Origin: Thiotrichaceae bacterium
GTDB lineage: Bacteria; Pseudomonadota; Gammaproteobacteria; Thiotrichales; Thiotrichaceae
Length of the DNA stretch: 11,733 nt
NCBI GenBank assembly: GCA_027008665.1
Contig: JALVEA010000178.1
Coordinates: 1 to 11,733 of the forward strand
Direction of reading: 5' to 3'
In this document: one piece after another, positions 1 to 6,430 of the stretch
How the letters are laid out: each line of letters begins with the position of its first letter
Position numbering within the stretch: the first letter of the stretch is position 1
Translations under genes and position numbers: made by a program
Notes under the pieces: generated by a model
What the model was told of the DNA's origin: nothing
The model's input: the letters and a program-made list of their open reading frames with translations, nothing else
Database searches by the model: none

Positions 1-680
1 GAAAGGGTTGCTTGTGTTGGCTTTTTTTCATTATCTGCTTGATCCGTTCCCCATTCATAATCAACGCCACCACGCAGTCGAGTCTGGGTATCTTCAAGAA
101 AAGTACCAATCTCAGCACCCACGCCATAGTCATAGGCTTTTATTGCTGTGCCACTTATTTCTTTTTTAGCAGAAACACCTTTGGAAATATGCCCAGACCA
201 GAATAAATCCTGTTGCTCCTGACCATAACCTGCACTCACCTTCGCATGGTCATCGGCATTTCTATCATAAGCAGCAAAGACCTTATGCACCGTATCATCT
301 TCATAGCGACCCTCTCCTACAGCCCATAAATGGTTTAGTTTTACACCACCACCTTTTACACCTTGGGTTAATCCATTTTTATCTTTTAATTGATAGCCAA
401 ACCAACCTTCAACACTGGTTGCAGAGACATCATCTTCAGCAACAATCTGATGAAGATCAACCTGACCTTGCATGTCTTTGTCAATACTGACACCTAAGCG
501 GGTCGAACCACCGACATAGCCAATATGACCTGATTCAACAATATTGTCACGTTCTGCATCAGCATTGACTGATACGGTAGGTGTTGCCGCCAAAACTTGT
601 GCTGTAATTAGTACGCTGATTGAACAAAACAAAGGGGTTAGTAAACGTAATCTGGGGGTATTACTGCGTAGAATTCTCAT
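1..680 (-). CDS. Outer-membrane beta-barrel protein, N-terminal part (3' end outside window)
   Basis: Reading the minus strand from the ATG at 680-678 gives an open frame of about 226 codons with no stop before the window edge, so the C-terminus is missing. It starts with a basic stretch (MRILRSNTPRLR), then a hydrophobic segment and a likely signal peptidase I site after VLA (about residue 31). The mature part has no further membrane helix. It alternates short polar/hydrophobic strands rich in Gly, Tyr, Trp and Phe with Asp/Asn/Lys turns (for example GWFGYQL, VFAAYD, VSAGYGQ, LRGGVDYEWG), which is typical of an outer-membrane beta-barrel. It could be a porin or the barrel of a larger surface protein; I do not recognise the family. 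The Shine-Dalgarno sequence is weak (GAGTG). Small plus-strand frames inside this stretch are antisense shadows. It is divergent from the antitoxin-murJ unit, and the 267-bp gap probably holds promoters for both sides. Confidence 0.72.
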   Translation of the reverse strand, partial: MRILRSNTPRLRLLTPLFCSISVLITAQVLAATPTVSVNADAERDNIVESGHIGYVGGSTRLGVSIDKDMQGQVDLHQIVAEDDVSATSVEGWFGYQLKDKNGLTQGVKGGGVKLNHLWAVGEGRYEDDTVHKVFAAYDRNADDHAKVSAGYGQEQQDLFWSGHISKGVSAKKEISGTAIKAYDYGVGAEIGTFLEDTQTRLRGGVDYEWGTDQADNEKKPTQATL

Positions 681-730
681 TATTAGTCACTCATTATTTT
701 TATTAATTTATTTTTTGGTGGATTAAGGAA

Positions 731-743
731 GTTCCTAAGGAAC
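731..743 (-). other. Small hairpin in the 5' leader of the beta-barrel gene
   Basis: The stretch GTTCCTAAGGAAC is an inverted repeat with 5-bp arms and a 3-nt loop. If transcription starts downstream of the promoter proposed at 780-808, this hairpin lies in the untranslated leader, about 50-60 nt before the start codon. An adjoining GGAA (727-730) could compete for one arm. The stem is short, so it may have no function. Confidence 0.2.
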
Positions 744-779
744 GTGCATGAAAGGGAAAGGGGGAATCCACTGTTTATT

Positions 780-808
780 ATTACACCGCCTATACTTTTG
801 ACAGGCAA
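780..808 (-). promoter_or_regulatory. Candidate sigma-70 promoter for the beta-barrel gene
   Basis: On the minus strand TTGCCT (808-803) is followed after exactly 17 bp by TGTAAT (785-780). These match the -35 (TTGACA) and -10 (TATAAT) consensus at 4/6 and 5/6 positions with ideal spacing. Transcription would start near 773, giving a leader of roughly 90 nt. This is inferred from consensus match only. Confidence 0.42.
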
Positions 809-882
809 GCTAATTTAGCGCTTCAGTGGTTGTTTTTTGATAAGAGGCAAATCAGTCAATTTAAATATGGAATGAGCTAAAA

Positions 883-910
883 ACAGAAAAAGATATTCTT
901 TTTTCTCTGT
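883..910. promoter_or_regulatory. Imperfect inverted repeat upstream of the antitoxin gene
   Basis: ACAGAAAAAGA (883-893) faces TCTTTTTTCTCTGT (897-910) around a short centre, forming an imperfect 28-nt inverted repeat. It lies 38 bp before the Phd/YefM-like start codon. Antitoxins of that family usually repress their own promoter by binding palindromes, so this is the best candidate operator in the gap. It could equally act as a weak terminator or simply be an A/T-rich coincidence. A possible -10 (TACGAT, 921-926) follows, but it has no convincing -35. Confidence 0.25.
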
Positions 911-947
911 CTTTATTTGCTACGATAAAAAGACTGGAGGAAAAAAT

Positions 948-1175
948 ATGAATATTTCAACTGATATTCGTTCAATTATTTATTTAAAATCAAAGACTGC
1001 CGATATGTTAGATCAGGTTAATGAGACACGACGACCTGTTGTTATCACACAAAATGGCGAGCCAAAAGCCATCCTCATTGATCTGCAAAGTTATCAACAG
1101 ATGCGAAATGCGCTTGGTTTGCTAAAGTTACTGTCTCAAGGAGAGGATGATATTAAAAAAGGAAACCCCCTATGA
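948..1175 (+). CDS. Phd/YefM-family antitoxin-like protein, no toxin partner visible
   Basis: A 75-residue protein with the layout of the Phd/YefM antitoxin N-terminal DNA-binding fold. It has an early beta strand (about 6-12), a helix with a conserved-looking LKSKTADMLDQVNETRRP stretch, then VVITQNGEPKAILIDLQSYQQM (residues 31-52), the family's most recognisable segment. Such proteins normally repress their operon and, through a disordered C-terminal tail, neutralise a RelE/ParE- or Doc-type toxin. Here the tail after residue 55 is short and no toxin gene follows. Instead, the stop codon overlaps the murJ start as ATGA. A good Shine-Dalgarno (TGGAGG, 935-940) lies 7 bp before the ATG. It may be an orphan antitoxin, a transcription regulator, or the remnant of a toxin-antitoxin pair. 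The family call is confident; the job is not known. Confidence 0.8.
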   Translation: MNISTDIRSIIYLKSKTADMLDQVNETRRPVVITQNGEPKAILIDLQSYQQMRNALGLLKLLSQGEDDIKKGNPL

Positions 1176-2743
1176 GTAGATTGCTTCGCTCAGGCGCTGT
1201 TGTTGGTGCTATGACTATGATTTCTCGTGTATTGGGATTGATACGTGATGTTGTTTTTGCTAATTATTTTCTTATTGGCGGGGCAATGGATGCATTTATG
1301 GCGGCTTTTCGTATTCCGAATCTAATGCGGCGCTTATTTGCTGAAGGGGCTTTTTCGCTGGCTTTTATTCCTGTGCTTTCAGAGTATAAAGAAACACGCA
1401 GTAAAGAGGATCTTAAACGCTTAATTGATCATGTGGCAGGTACGCTGGGGACTATTTTACTGCTTATTACCATTATTGGTATTTTGATTGCGCCTTGGAT
1501 TATTATGACCATCACTCCGGGGTTTGTTAATAATCCTAATGCACGTCCTGAACTAGCGATTGAGCTATTGCGTATTACCTTTCCCTATATTTTATTTATT
1601 TCATTATCTGCTTTTATTAGCGGTATTTTAAATACCTTTCGACAATTTGCTATTCCTGCTTTTACGCCTGTTCTTTTGAATGTGGTGTTAATAGCCAGTG
1701 CTATTTGGTTAGCACCGTATTTTGAAGAGCCTGTTAAAGCCTTGGCGTGGGGGGTTTTTATAGGGGGTATTGCACAATTATTATTTCAACTACCTGCTTT
1801 AATAAAATTAGGTTTATTTCCTCGTTTTAGTCTTAAACGAGGCTATGAAGGGGTGAATAGAATCATGAAATTAATGGTTCCTGCTTTATTTGGCTCGTCT
1901 GTCGCACAGCTTAATTTATTAATCAATACTGCCGTTGCTTCATTATTAGGGACAGGTTTTATTACATGGCTTTATTATTCAGACCGTTTTGTAGAGCTAC
2001 CGCTTGCTTTAATTGGGGTTGCAATGGGGGTGGTGATTTTACCTAAATTATCAGGCAATCATGCTAAACAGGAGAAGAAGGCATTTTCAGCCACGTTAGG
2101 CTGGGCTGCTCGCTTATCGTTATTAGCGGCTCTGCCTGCAATGCTGGGTTTAATGTTATTAGCCACGCCTATTATTGCTACGGTGTTAGATAATGGTGTC
2201 AATGGCTGGCATGATGTAGAAATGTCTAGTAGGAGCTTAATCACTTACGCCTTCGGTTTGCCTGCCTTTATTTTAGTTAAAGTGCTAGTTCCCGGATTTT
2301 ATTCGCGTCAAGACACGAAAACGCCTGTAAAAATCGGTATTATTGCTATCTTTTTTAATATGTTTTTCAATCTTATTATTGTTTTGCCATGGTATAAAAT
2401 GGGTTATCTAGCCCCTCATGCAGGGCTAGCCTTAGCTACTGCGCTTGCAGGTTATGTTAATGCAGGTTTGCTTTTTTATACTTTGAAGAAGCAAAATATC
2501 TATCAAGCACAACGAGGAATGTTTAAACATAATCTGCAAGTCATTATGGCAACTTTTATTATGGGTATTAGTCTGTGGTGGCTAATACCTACCGATAGCT
2601 GGTGGCAACAGGCGGGCGTGTTGGATAAAATTTCAATGTTATTTGGCTTGATCGCTTTATCGATTATTATTTATTTAGTGAGCTTATTAGTGGTTGGCGT
2701 GAAGCCGAAACGCTTACTTCACGATGGCGAACAACAAGTGTAG
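1172..2743 (+). CDS. murJ: Lipid II flippase MurJ
   Basis: MurJ moves the peptidoglycan precursor lipid II across the inner membrane, an essential step in wall synthesis. The 523-residue product has the family's usual length and about 14 hydrophobic helices. The N-terminus fits closely: SRVLGLIRD (18-26), GAMDAF (37-42) and FRIPNLMRRLFAEGAFS (46-62). Arg19, Arg25, Asp40 and Arg53 fall one position after the functionally important Arg18, Arg24, Asp39 and Arg52 known from the E. coli protein. YYSDRFVELPLALIGVAMG (268-286) carries the conserved Arg of helix 8. The ATG overlaps the antitoxin stop (ATGA), with GGA at 1161-1163 as a weak ribosome site, so translational coupling is likely. In many gammaproteobacteria murJ sits by rpsT and ribF; neither is next to it here. 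No clear terminator follows. Confidence 0.96.
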   Translation: MSRLLRSGAVVGAMTMISRVLGLIRDVVFANYFLIGGAMDAFMAAFRIPNLMRRLFAEGAFSLAFIPVLSEYKETRSKEDLKRLIDHVAGTLGTILLLITIIGILIAPWIIMTITPGFVNNPNARPELAIELLRITFPYILFISLSAFISGILNTFRQFAIPAFTPVLLNVVLIASAIWLAPYFEEPVKALAWGVFIGGIAQLLFQLPALIKLGLFPRFSLKRGYEGVNRIMKLMVPALFGSSVAQLNLLINTAVASLLGTGFITWLYYSDRFVELPLALIGVAMGVVILPKLSGNHAKQEKKAFSATLGWAARLSLLAALPAMLGLMLLATPIIATVLDNGVNGWHDVEMSSRSLITYAFGLPAFILVKVLVPGFYSRQDTKTPVKIGIIAIFFNMFFNLIIVLPWYKMGYLAPHAGLALATALAGYVNAGLLFYTLKKQNIYQAQRGMFKHNLQVIMATFIMGISLWWLIPTDSWWQQAGVLDKISMLFGLIALSIIIYLVSLLVVGVKPKRLLHDGEQQV

Positions 2744-2778
2744 GAATTTCAAATTTATCCTGTGAAAATGATAAACTA

Positions 2779-2811
2779 AAGTTTAAACTTCTATCACTAT
2801 GATTTTAAGGA
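2779..2811 (+). promoter_or_regulatory. 12-bp palindrome, possible -10 and ribosome site before yegL
   Basis: The 77-bp gap between murJ and yegL contains a perfect palindrome, AAGTTTAAACTT (2779-2790). A TATGAT -10-like hexamer follows at 2798-2803, and a good Shine-Dalgarno AAGGA (2807-2811) lies 9 bp before the yegL ATG. No convincing -35 is present at 16-18 bp, and the palindrome sits where the promoter spacer would be. That arrangement suits a regulator-controlled promoter. The promoter call is tentative; the ribosome site is solid. Confidence 0.35.
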
Positions 2812-2820
2812 ATATAAGCA

Positions 2821-3489
2821 ATGACAGACTCTTTTGAACAAATATCATTTGGAACGGATAGCTTTGCGGATAATCCAGAACCGCGTTGCCCGTGTTTATT
2901 ATTATTAGATACCTCCTACTCTATGCAGGGCAAGCCGATTGAGGCACTGAATCAAGGCTTAATTGCTTATAAAGATGAATTATCCGCTGACTCATTGGCA
3001 ATGAAACGGGTGGAAACGGCTATTTTGACTTTTGGTCCAATTAAGGTTGAAAATAATTTTTGTACTGCGCAAGATTTTTATCCTCCTTCCCTAGAGCCAC
3101 AAGCGGATACCCCGATGGGAGCCGCGATTACACAGGGTTTGGAGATGATTAAACAACGCAAGGAAGAGTATCGACAAAATGGTATTTCATTTTATCGACC
3201 TTGGGTGTTTTTGATTACCGATGGCACTCCAACGGATGATTGGAGTCAAGTGTCTGCATTGATTAAAGAAGGTGAGGATGCAAAGTCCTTTGCCTTTTTT
3301 GCGGTTGGAGTTGAAGGGGCTAATATGGAGATATTAAAACAAATATCAGTCCGAGAGCCTTTGAAACTAGAAGGGCTAAAGTTTAGAGAGTTATTTGTTT
3401 GGTTGTCTAATTCTATGAAGGCTGTTTCTCAATCCGTCCCTGGAGATGTGGTTAAAATAGAATCACCAAAAGGCTGGGCTGAAATTTGA
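2821..3489 (+). CDS. yegL: vWA-domain protein YegL (TerY-like)
   Basis: A 222-residue cytoplasmic von Willebrand factor A domain protein with no signal peptide or membrane helix. The metal-ion-dependent adhesion site is complete: DTSYS (Asp30, Ser32, Ser34), DTPMG (Thr97) and ITDGTPTDDW (Asp134). The domain should therefore bind a divalent metal and may grip a partner protein in a metal-dependent way. Length and neighbours match E. coli YegL and the vWA member of 'TerY-P' triads (vWA, PP2C phosphatase, protein kinase). In comparative genomics the vWA protein is viewed as the adaptor of the phospho-switch. The stop overlaps the start of the phosphatase gene, so the three genes are surely one operon. 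The family call is firm; the physiological role is unknown. Confidence 0.9.
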   Translation: MTDSFEQISFGTDSFADNPEPRCPCLLLLDTSYSMQGKPIEALNQGLIAYKDELSADSLAMKRVETAILTFGPIKVENNFCTAQDFYPPSLEPQADTPMGAAITQGLEMIKQRKEEYRQNGISFYRPWVFLITDGTPTDDWSQVSALIKEGEDAKSFAFFAVGVEGANMEILKQISVREPLKLEGLKFRELFVWLSNSMKAVSQSVPGDVVKIESPKGWAEI

Positions 3490-4241
3490 ACTGGAAAATT
3501 ATTCGTGCTTCTATGGTCGGTACTTCTCATATTGAAAATGGGACTAAGTGCCAAGATTGTTGTTGGGCGGATGAGATTCAAAGCCCTGATAATAAAAGCT
3601 ATTTAGTCACTCTTGTCTCTGATGGCGCAGGAAGCGCTTTAGAGGGGGCAAAAGGCTCAGAATTAAGTTGTGAAACATTGCTAGAATCAATCAGCTATGC
3701 CATCGACCAACAAAGCAACCCACTTTCTAAAACTAATGTCATTAAATGGATTAAAGACACTCGACAAGCCATTCTTTTATTAGCTGAAAAAAATAATCTA
3801 ACCCCAAGAGACTATGCCTGTACGGTACTTGGTGCGATTTTAACAGCGGATGAAGCCTTATTTTTTCAAATTGGCGATGGGGCAATTGTTGTTGCTCAAC
3901 GGGATATTTTTGGCGTAGTTTTTTGGCCGGATTCAGGGGAATATGCCAACTCAACCTACTTTATCACGGATGAAAATGCGCTTAATAGCTTACGAATCAC
4001 GCACGTTAAATCTAAAATCAATGAAATAGCCCTGTTCTCTGATGGTCTACAACATCTCGCCCTGTCTTATGATTCCAAAACACCGCATCCGCCTTTTTTT
4101 GAACCGATGTTTACAGTGATGCGTCAGCGAAAAACAAGCAATTGTGATGATTTAGATGAACAGTTAAAACTTTTTTTAAACAGTGATGCGATGAATGCAC
4201 GTACAGATGATGATAAAACACTGGTATTAGCCACCTGTTAG
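3486..4241 (+). CDS. yegK: PP2C-type Ser/Thr phosphatase YegK, TTG start
   Basis: A 251-residue protein of the PP2C (PPM) phosphatase family, expected to remove phosphate groups placed by the kinase encoded next. The metal-binding motifs are in order: GTSHIENGTKCQD (12-24), SDGAGS (45-50, Asp46), GDGAIV (130-135, Asp131), FSDGLQ (184-189, Asp186) and DDDKT (241-245). It therefore appears catalytically competent. The start is TTG at 3486, overlapping the yegL stop as TTGA. This start keeps the first beta strand (NWKIIRASMVGTSH), which PP2C proteins need; the next ATG (3513) would remove it. The nearest purine-rich sequence (AAAGG, about 3469-3473) is rather far, so translation probably depends on re-initiation after yegL. 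Size and position match E. coli YegK. Confidence 0.9.
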   Translation: MNWKIIRASMVGTSHIENGTKCQDCCWADEIQSPDNKSYLVTLVSDGAGSALEGAKGSELSCETLLESISYAIDQQSNPLSKTNVIKWIKDTRQAILLLAEKNNLTPRDYACTVLGAILTADEALFFQIGDGAIVVAQRDIFGVVFWPDSGEYANSTYFITDENALNSLRITHVKSKINEIALFSDGLQHLALSYDSKTPHPPFFEPMFTVMRQRKTSNCDDLDEQLKLFLNSDAMNARTDDDKTLVLATC

Positions 4242-4251
4242 CTCAGTTATT

Positions 4252-6204
4252 ATGCCTACTTTTTATAATTCTATAGGGAATGAAATCCATCTAGGTGAAA
4301 AAATAGGCTCTGGAGGAGAAGGCAATGTTTATCGAATTATCTCCGCAGAAAAATGGGTTGCAAAAATATATCACCAAGCAATTGATCAGGAAAAACAGCA
4401 AAAAATAAAGGCAATGATAAGAACGGCGGATGAAACACTGCAAAAAGTGACCGCATGGCCGTTAGACTCATTGCATAAAACAAAAAATGGGGCTGTCTGT
4501 GGCTTTATTATGCCCGATATTATGGACTACGAACCGTTGCATCATATTTATAGTCCTTCGCATCGGAAGCAACAATTCCCTGAAATTGACTGGGCTTTTC
4601 TTATTAATGTGTGTCGAAATATTGCCTCTGCCTTTGGTGCGATTCATGCTAAAGGGCATGTGATTGGGGATGTAAACCCGAATCTTGTTTTTATTTCTAA
4701 GCAGACAATAGCGCGTCTTATTGACTGTGATTCCTTTCAAATAAGCTTTGCAGGGAAAACCTATCCTTGCGAGGTCGGTGTGGCACATTTTACCCCACCT
4801 GAATTACAAGGCTTGGCTTCATTTAAGGATCTTCCTCGTACAACAAACCATGACAATTTTGGATTAGCCTTATTAATATTTCATGTTTTAATGATGGGAC
4901 GACACCCTTTTTCAGGTATTTATTCAGGAAAAACACATCGTTCCTTAGAAAAATCAATTCAACATCATTTATATGCTTTTAGCGATAAATCTGCTATAAA
5001 AAATCAAATATCCCCTCCACCTAATTCAATAAAACCTAATATATTATCGGATAAATTAACGCTTTTATTTGAGAAATCTTTTTCAGAATTTGGGAGCAAG
5101 TTTCACCGTCCAAGCGCAAAAGAATGGGTGAGTGCATTAGATTCTTTTCAACAACAAATACAATCTTGTACGCAATCAAAAAACCATAAATATTATAATC
5201 GCTTATCGAATTGCCCTTGGTGTGAGGCAGAGGCAAAAGGTGCTAGTTATTTTCCCGTTTTATCAAGTGGAAAAATTAATCTCAAATCAGGATTTGATAA
5301 AGACTCTATTTGGAAAAAAATTATAGCAATCCCTGCACCAAAAGATAAACAACTAAATATTAGGTCACAGCTTCTCTATTTTTCAAAGAAGGTAAAAGCA
5401 ACCCCTATACCTAGAAAATCTCTAGCGAGAAAACAAAAAATAGTATTTAAAAAAATATTTGCCGTTTTAATTATCGCTATTTGGTATTTATTTTTCCCTA
5501 CAACGGTCCTTTTATCTTTAATACCTGCTACTTACCTGTTTTTTTCTAAAATAAATTTAAACCCTGAAAGACTCAAAAGAAAAGAAAGAGTAGAACAGGC
5601 TGAAAAACAACTTTTTTTATTATTAAAACAATGGGATAAAGAGGGGAGCGTAGCCTCTTTTTATCAAAAAAAAGATACCTTAAAGAAATGCTGTCAGCAA
5701 TACAATAAACTGAATGAATATTATCAATGTGAATTAGATTTATTAAAGAAAAACAAAAGAGAATTACAATTGAATGCTTTTTTAGAAAAATTTTATATTA
5801 ATAATAGCAGTATAAAAGGAATAGGTGCTGTAAGAAAATCCGATCTCGCTTCTTTTGGAATTGAAACAGCAGCTGATGTTTTGCAAAGCAGTGTGATACG
5901 TGTACCTGGTTTTGGTGCTAAAACAACAAAAAAAATGATTGATTGGAGAAAAGGAATAGAAAGACAATTTATTTTTAACCCTGCTATTGCTATTGATCCT
6001 TTAGAAATCTCAAAAGTGAAAACTAAGGTTTCAAATTTAAAAAGAAACTTAGAAAATCAGTTATTATCTGGTCCGAGACAGCTAACAGAAATACATAATA
6101 ATATCCTAAAAAAACGAGAAATATTATTACCAAAAATTTCAACGGCTGTAGAAAATATTGCACAAGCTAAAATCGATTTGCAATTTTTAGAGAATAATTT
6201 GTGA
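4252..6204 (+). CDS. yegI: Membrane-anchored Ser/Thr kinase YegI with helix-hairpin-helix domain
   Basis: This 650-residue protein matches E. coli YegI in length and layout. The kinase domain (about 10-300) has a glycine loop GSGGEGNVY (19-27), Lys38 in VAKIY, catalytic loop GDVNPN (139-144, Asp140, with the usual HRD Arg absent), a DCD in place of DFG (158-160), TPPEL (181-185) and DNFGLALL (201-208). A Cys/His cluster follows (Cys306, His312, Cys321, Cys324; CPWC), probably a small zinc site. Residues 402-432 are hydrophobic with a Pro in the middle. A charged helical, coiled-coil-like stretch covers about 433-510. Residues 519-570 carry a helix-hairpin-helix (IKGIGAVRKSDLASFGI, then VPGFGAKTTKKM), a fold that usually binds DNA. 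It starts 10 bp after yegK without an obvious Shine-Dalgarno, so it is probably coupled. The second half is noticeably A-rich. Kinase identity is firm; the substrate is unknown. Confidence 0.92.
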   Translation: MPTFYNSIGNEIHLGEKIGSGGEGNVYRIISAEKWVAKIYHQAIDQEKQQKIKAMIRTADETLQKVTAWPLDSLHKTKNGAVCGFIMPDIMDYEPLHHIYSPSHRKQQFPEIDWAFLINVCRNIASAFGAIHAKGHVIGDVNPNLVFISKQTIARLIDCDSFQISFAGKTYPCEVGVAHFTPPELQGLASFKDLPRTTNHDNFGLALLIFHVLMMGRHPFSGIYSGKTHRSLEKSIQHHLYAFSDKSAIKNQISPPPNSIKPNILSDKLTLLFEKSFSEFGSKFHRPSAKEWVSALDSFQQQIQSCTQSKNHKYYNRLSNCPWCEAEAKGASYFPVLSSGKINLKSGFDKDSIWKKIIAIPAPKDKQLNIRSQLLYFSKKVKATPIPRKSLARKQKIVFKKIFAVLIIAIWYLFFPTTVLLSLIPATYLFFSKINLNPERLKRKERVEQAEKQLFLLLKQWDKEGSVASFYQKKDTLKKCCQQYNKLNEYYQCELDLLKKNKRELQLNAFLEKFYINNSSIKGIGAVRKSDLASFGIETAADVLQSSVIRVPGFGAKTTKKMIDWRKGIERQFIFNPAIAIDPLEISKVKTKVSNLKRNLENQLLSGPRQLTEIHNNILKKREILLPKISTAVENIAQAKIDLQFLENNL

Positions 6205-6251
6205 TTTTTTCTATTTAATTTGTGAATTATGTAATATATGTTCAAAACAAT

Positions 6252-6275
6252 TATAAAAATCCTTTTGCCAAAGGA
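6252..6275 (-). terminator. Possible terminator hairpin facing the minus strand
   Basis: TCCTTT (6260-6265) and AAAGGA (6270-6275) form a 6-bp stem around TGCC. On the plus strand no T-run follows. On the minus strand the stem is followed by ATTTTTATAA, as in an intrinsic terminator. No minus-strand gene is seen upstream of it, so it may instead be a 3' RNA-processing hairpin for the yegLKI transcript, or chance. Confidence 0.22.
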
Positions 6276-6336
6276 CTGAATGATTTATAAGCTACTTATC
6301 ATTAGGCATAAATTTTGTTATGGTTGGATTAATTAT

Positions 6337-6383
6337 AGCTAAATCCATGTGGCTCATGTCCTAGTCGTCTCATGGATTTAGCT
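6337..6383. repeat. 13-bp perfect inverted repeat between yegI and the 417-aa gene
   Basis: AGCTAAATCCATG (6337-6349) is repeated perfectly inverted as CATGGATTTAGCT (6371-6383) around a 21-nt loop. The hairpin ends 47 bp before the next start codon and is followed by T/A-rich sequence without a clean T-run. It could end the yegLKI transcript, fold in the leader of the following gene, or serve as a two-site operator. The surrounding 226-bp gap contains no other convincing element except the smaller hairpin at 6260-6275. Confidence 0.5.
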
Positions 6384-6430
6384 TATATTCATTTATTTAA
6401 ACTCATAGACTCAAAGGATTGTGTTAACTT

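Noticed and set aside
12..726. Plus-strand reading frames at 12-206 and 544-726
   Set aside because: They are antisense to the minus-strand beta-barrel gene, which has a signal peptide and coherent barrel-like composition; the plus-strand products look like nothing known.
2745..2762. Possible terminator right after murJ (GGAATTTCAAATTTATCC)
   Set aside because: The stem is imperfect and AT-only apart from its ends, and no T-run follows.
2821..6204. Reading the triad as a phage-defence or tellurite-resistance island
   Set aside because: No ter genes, nuclease, integrase, tRNA or direct repeats flank it; the neighbours are housekeeping genes, so a defence role is not supported by this window.
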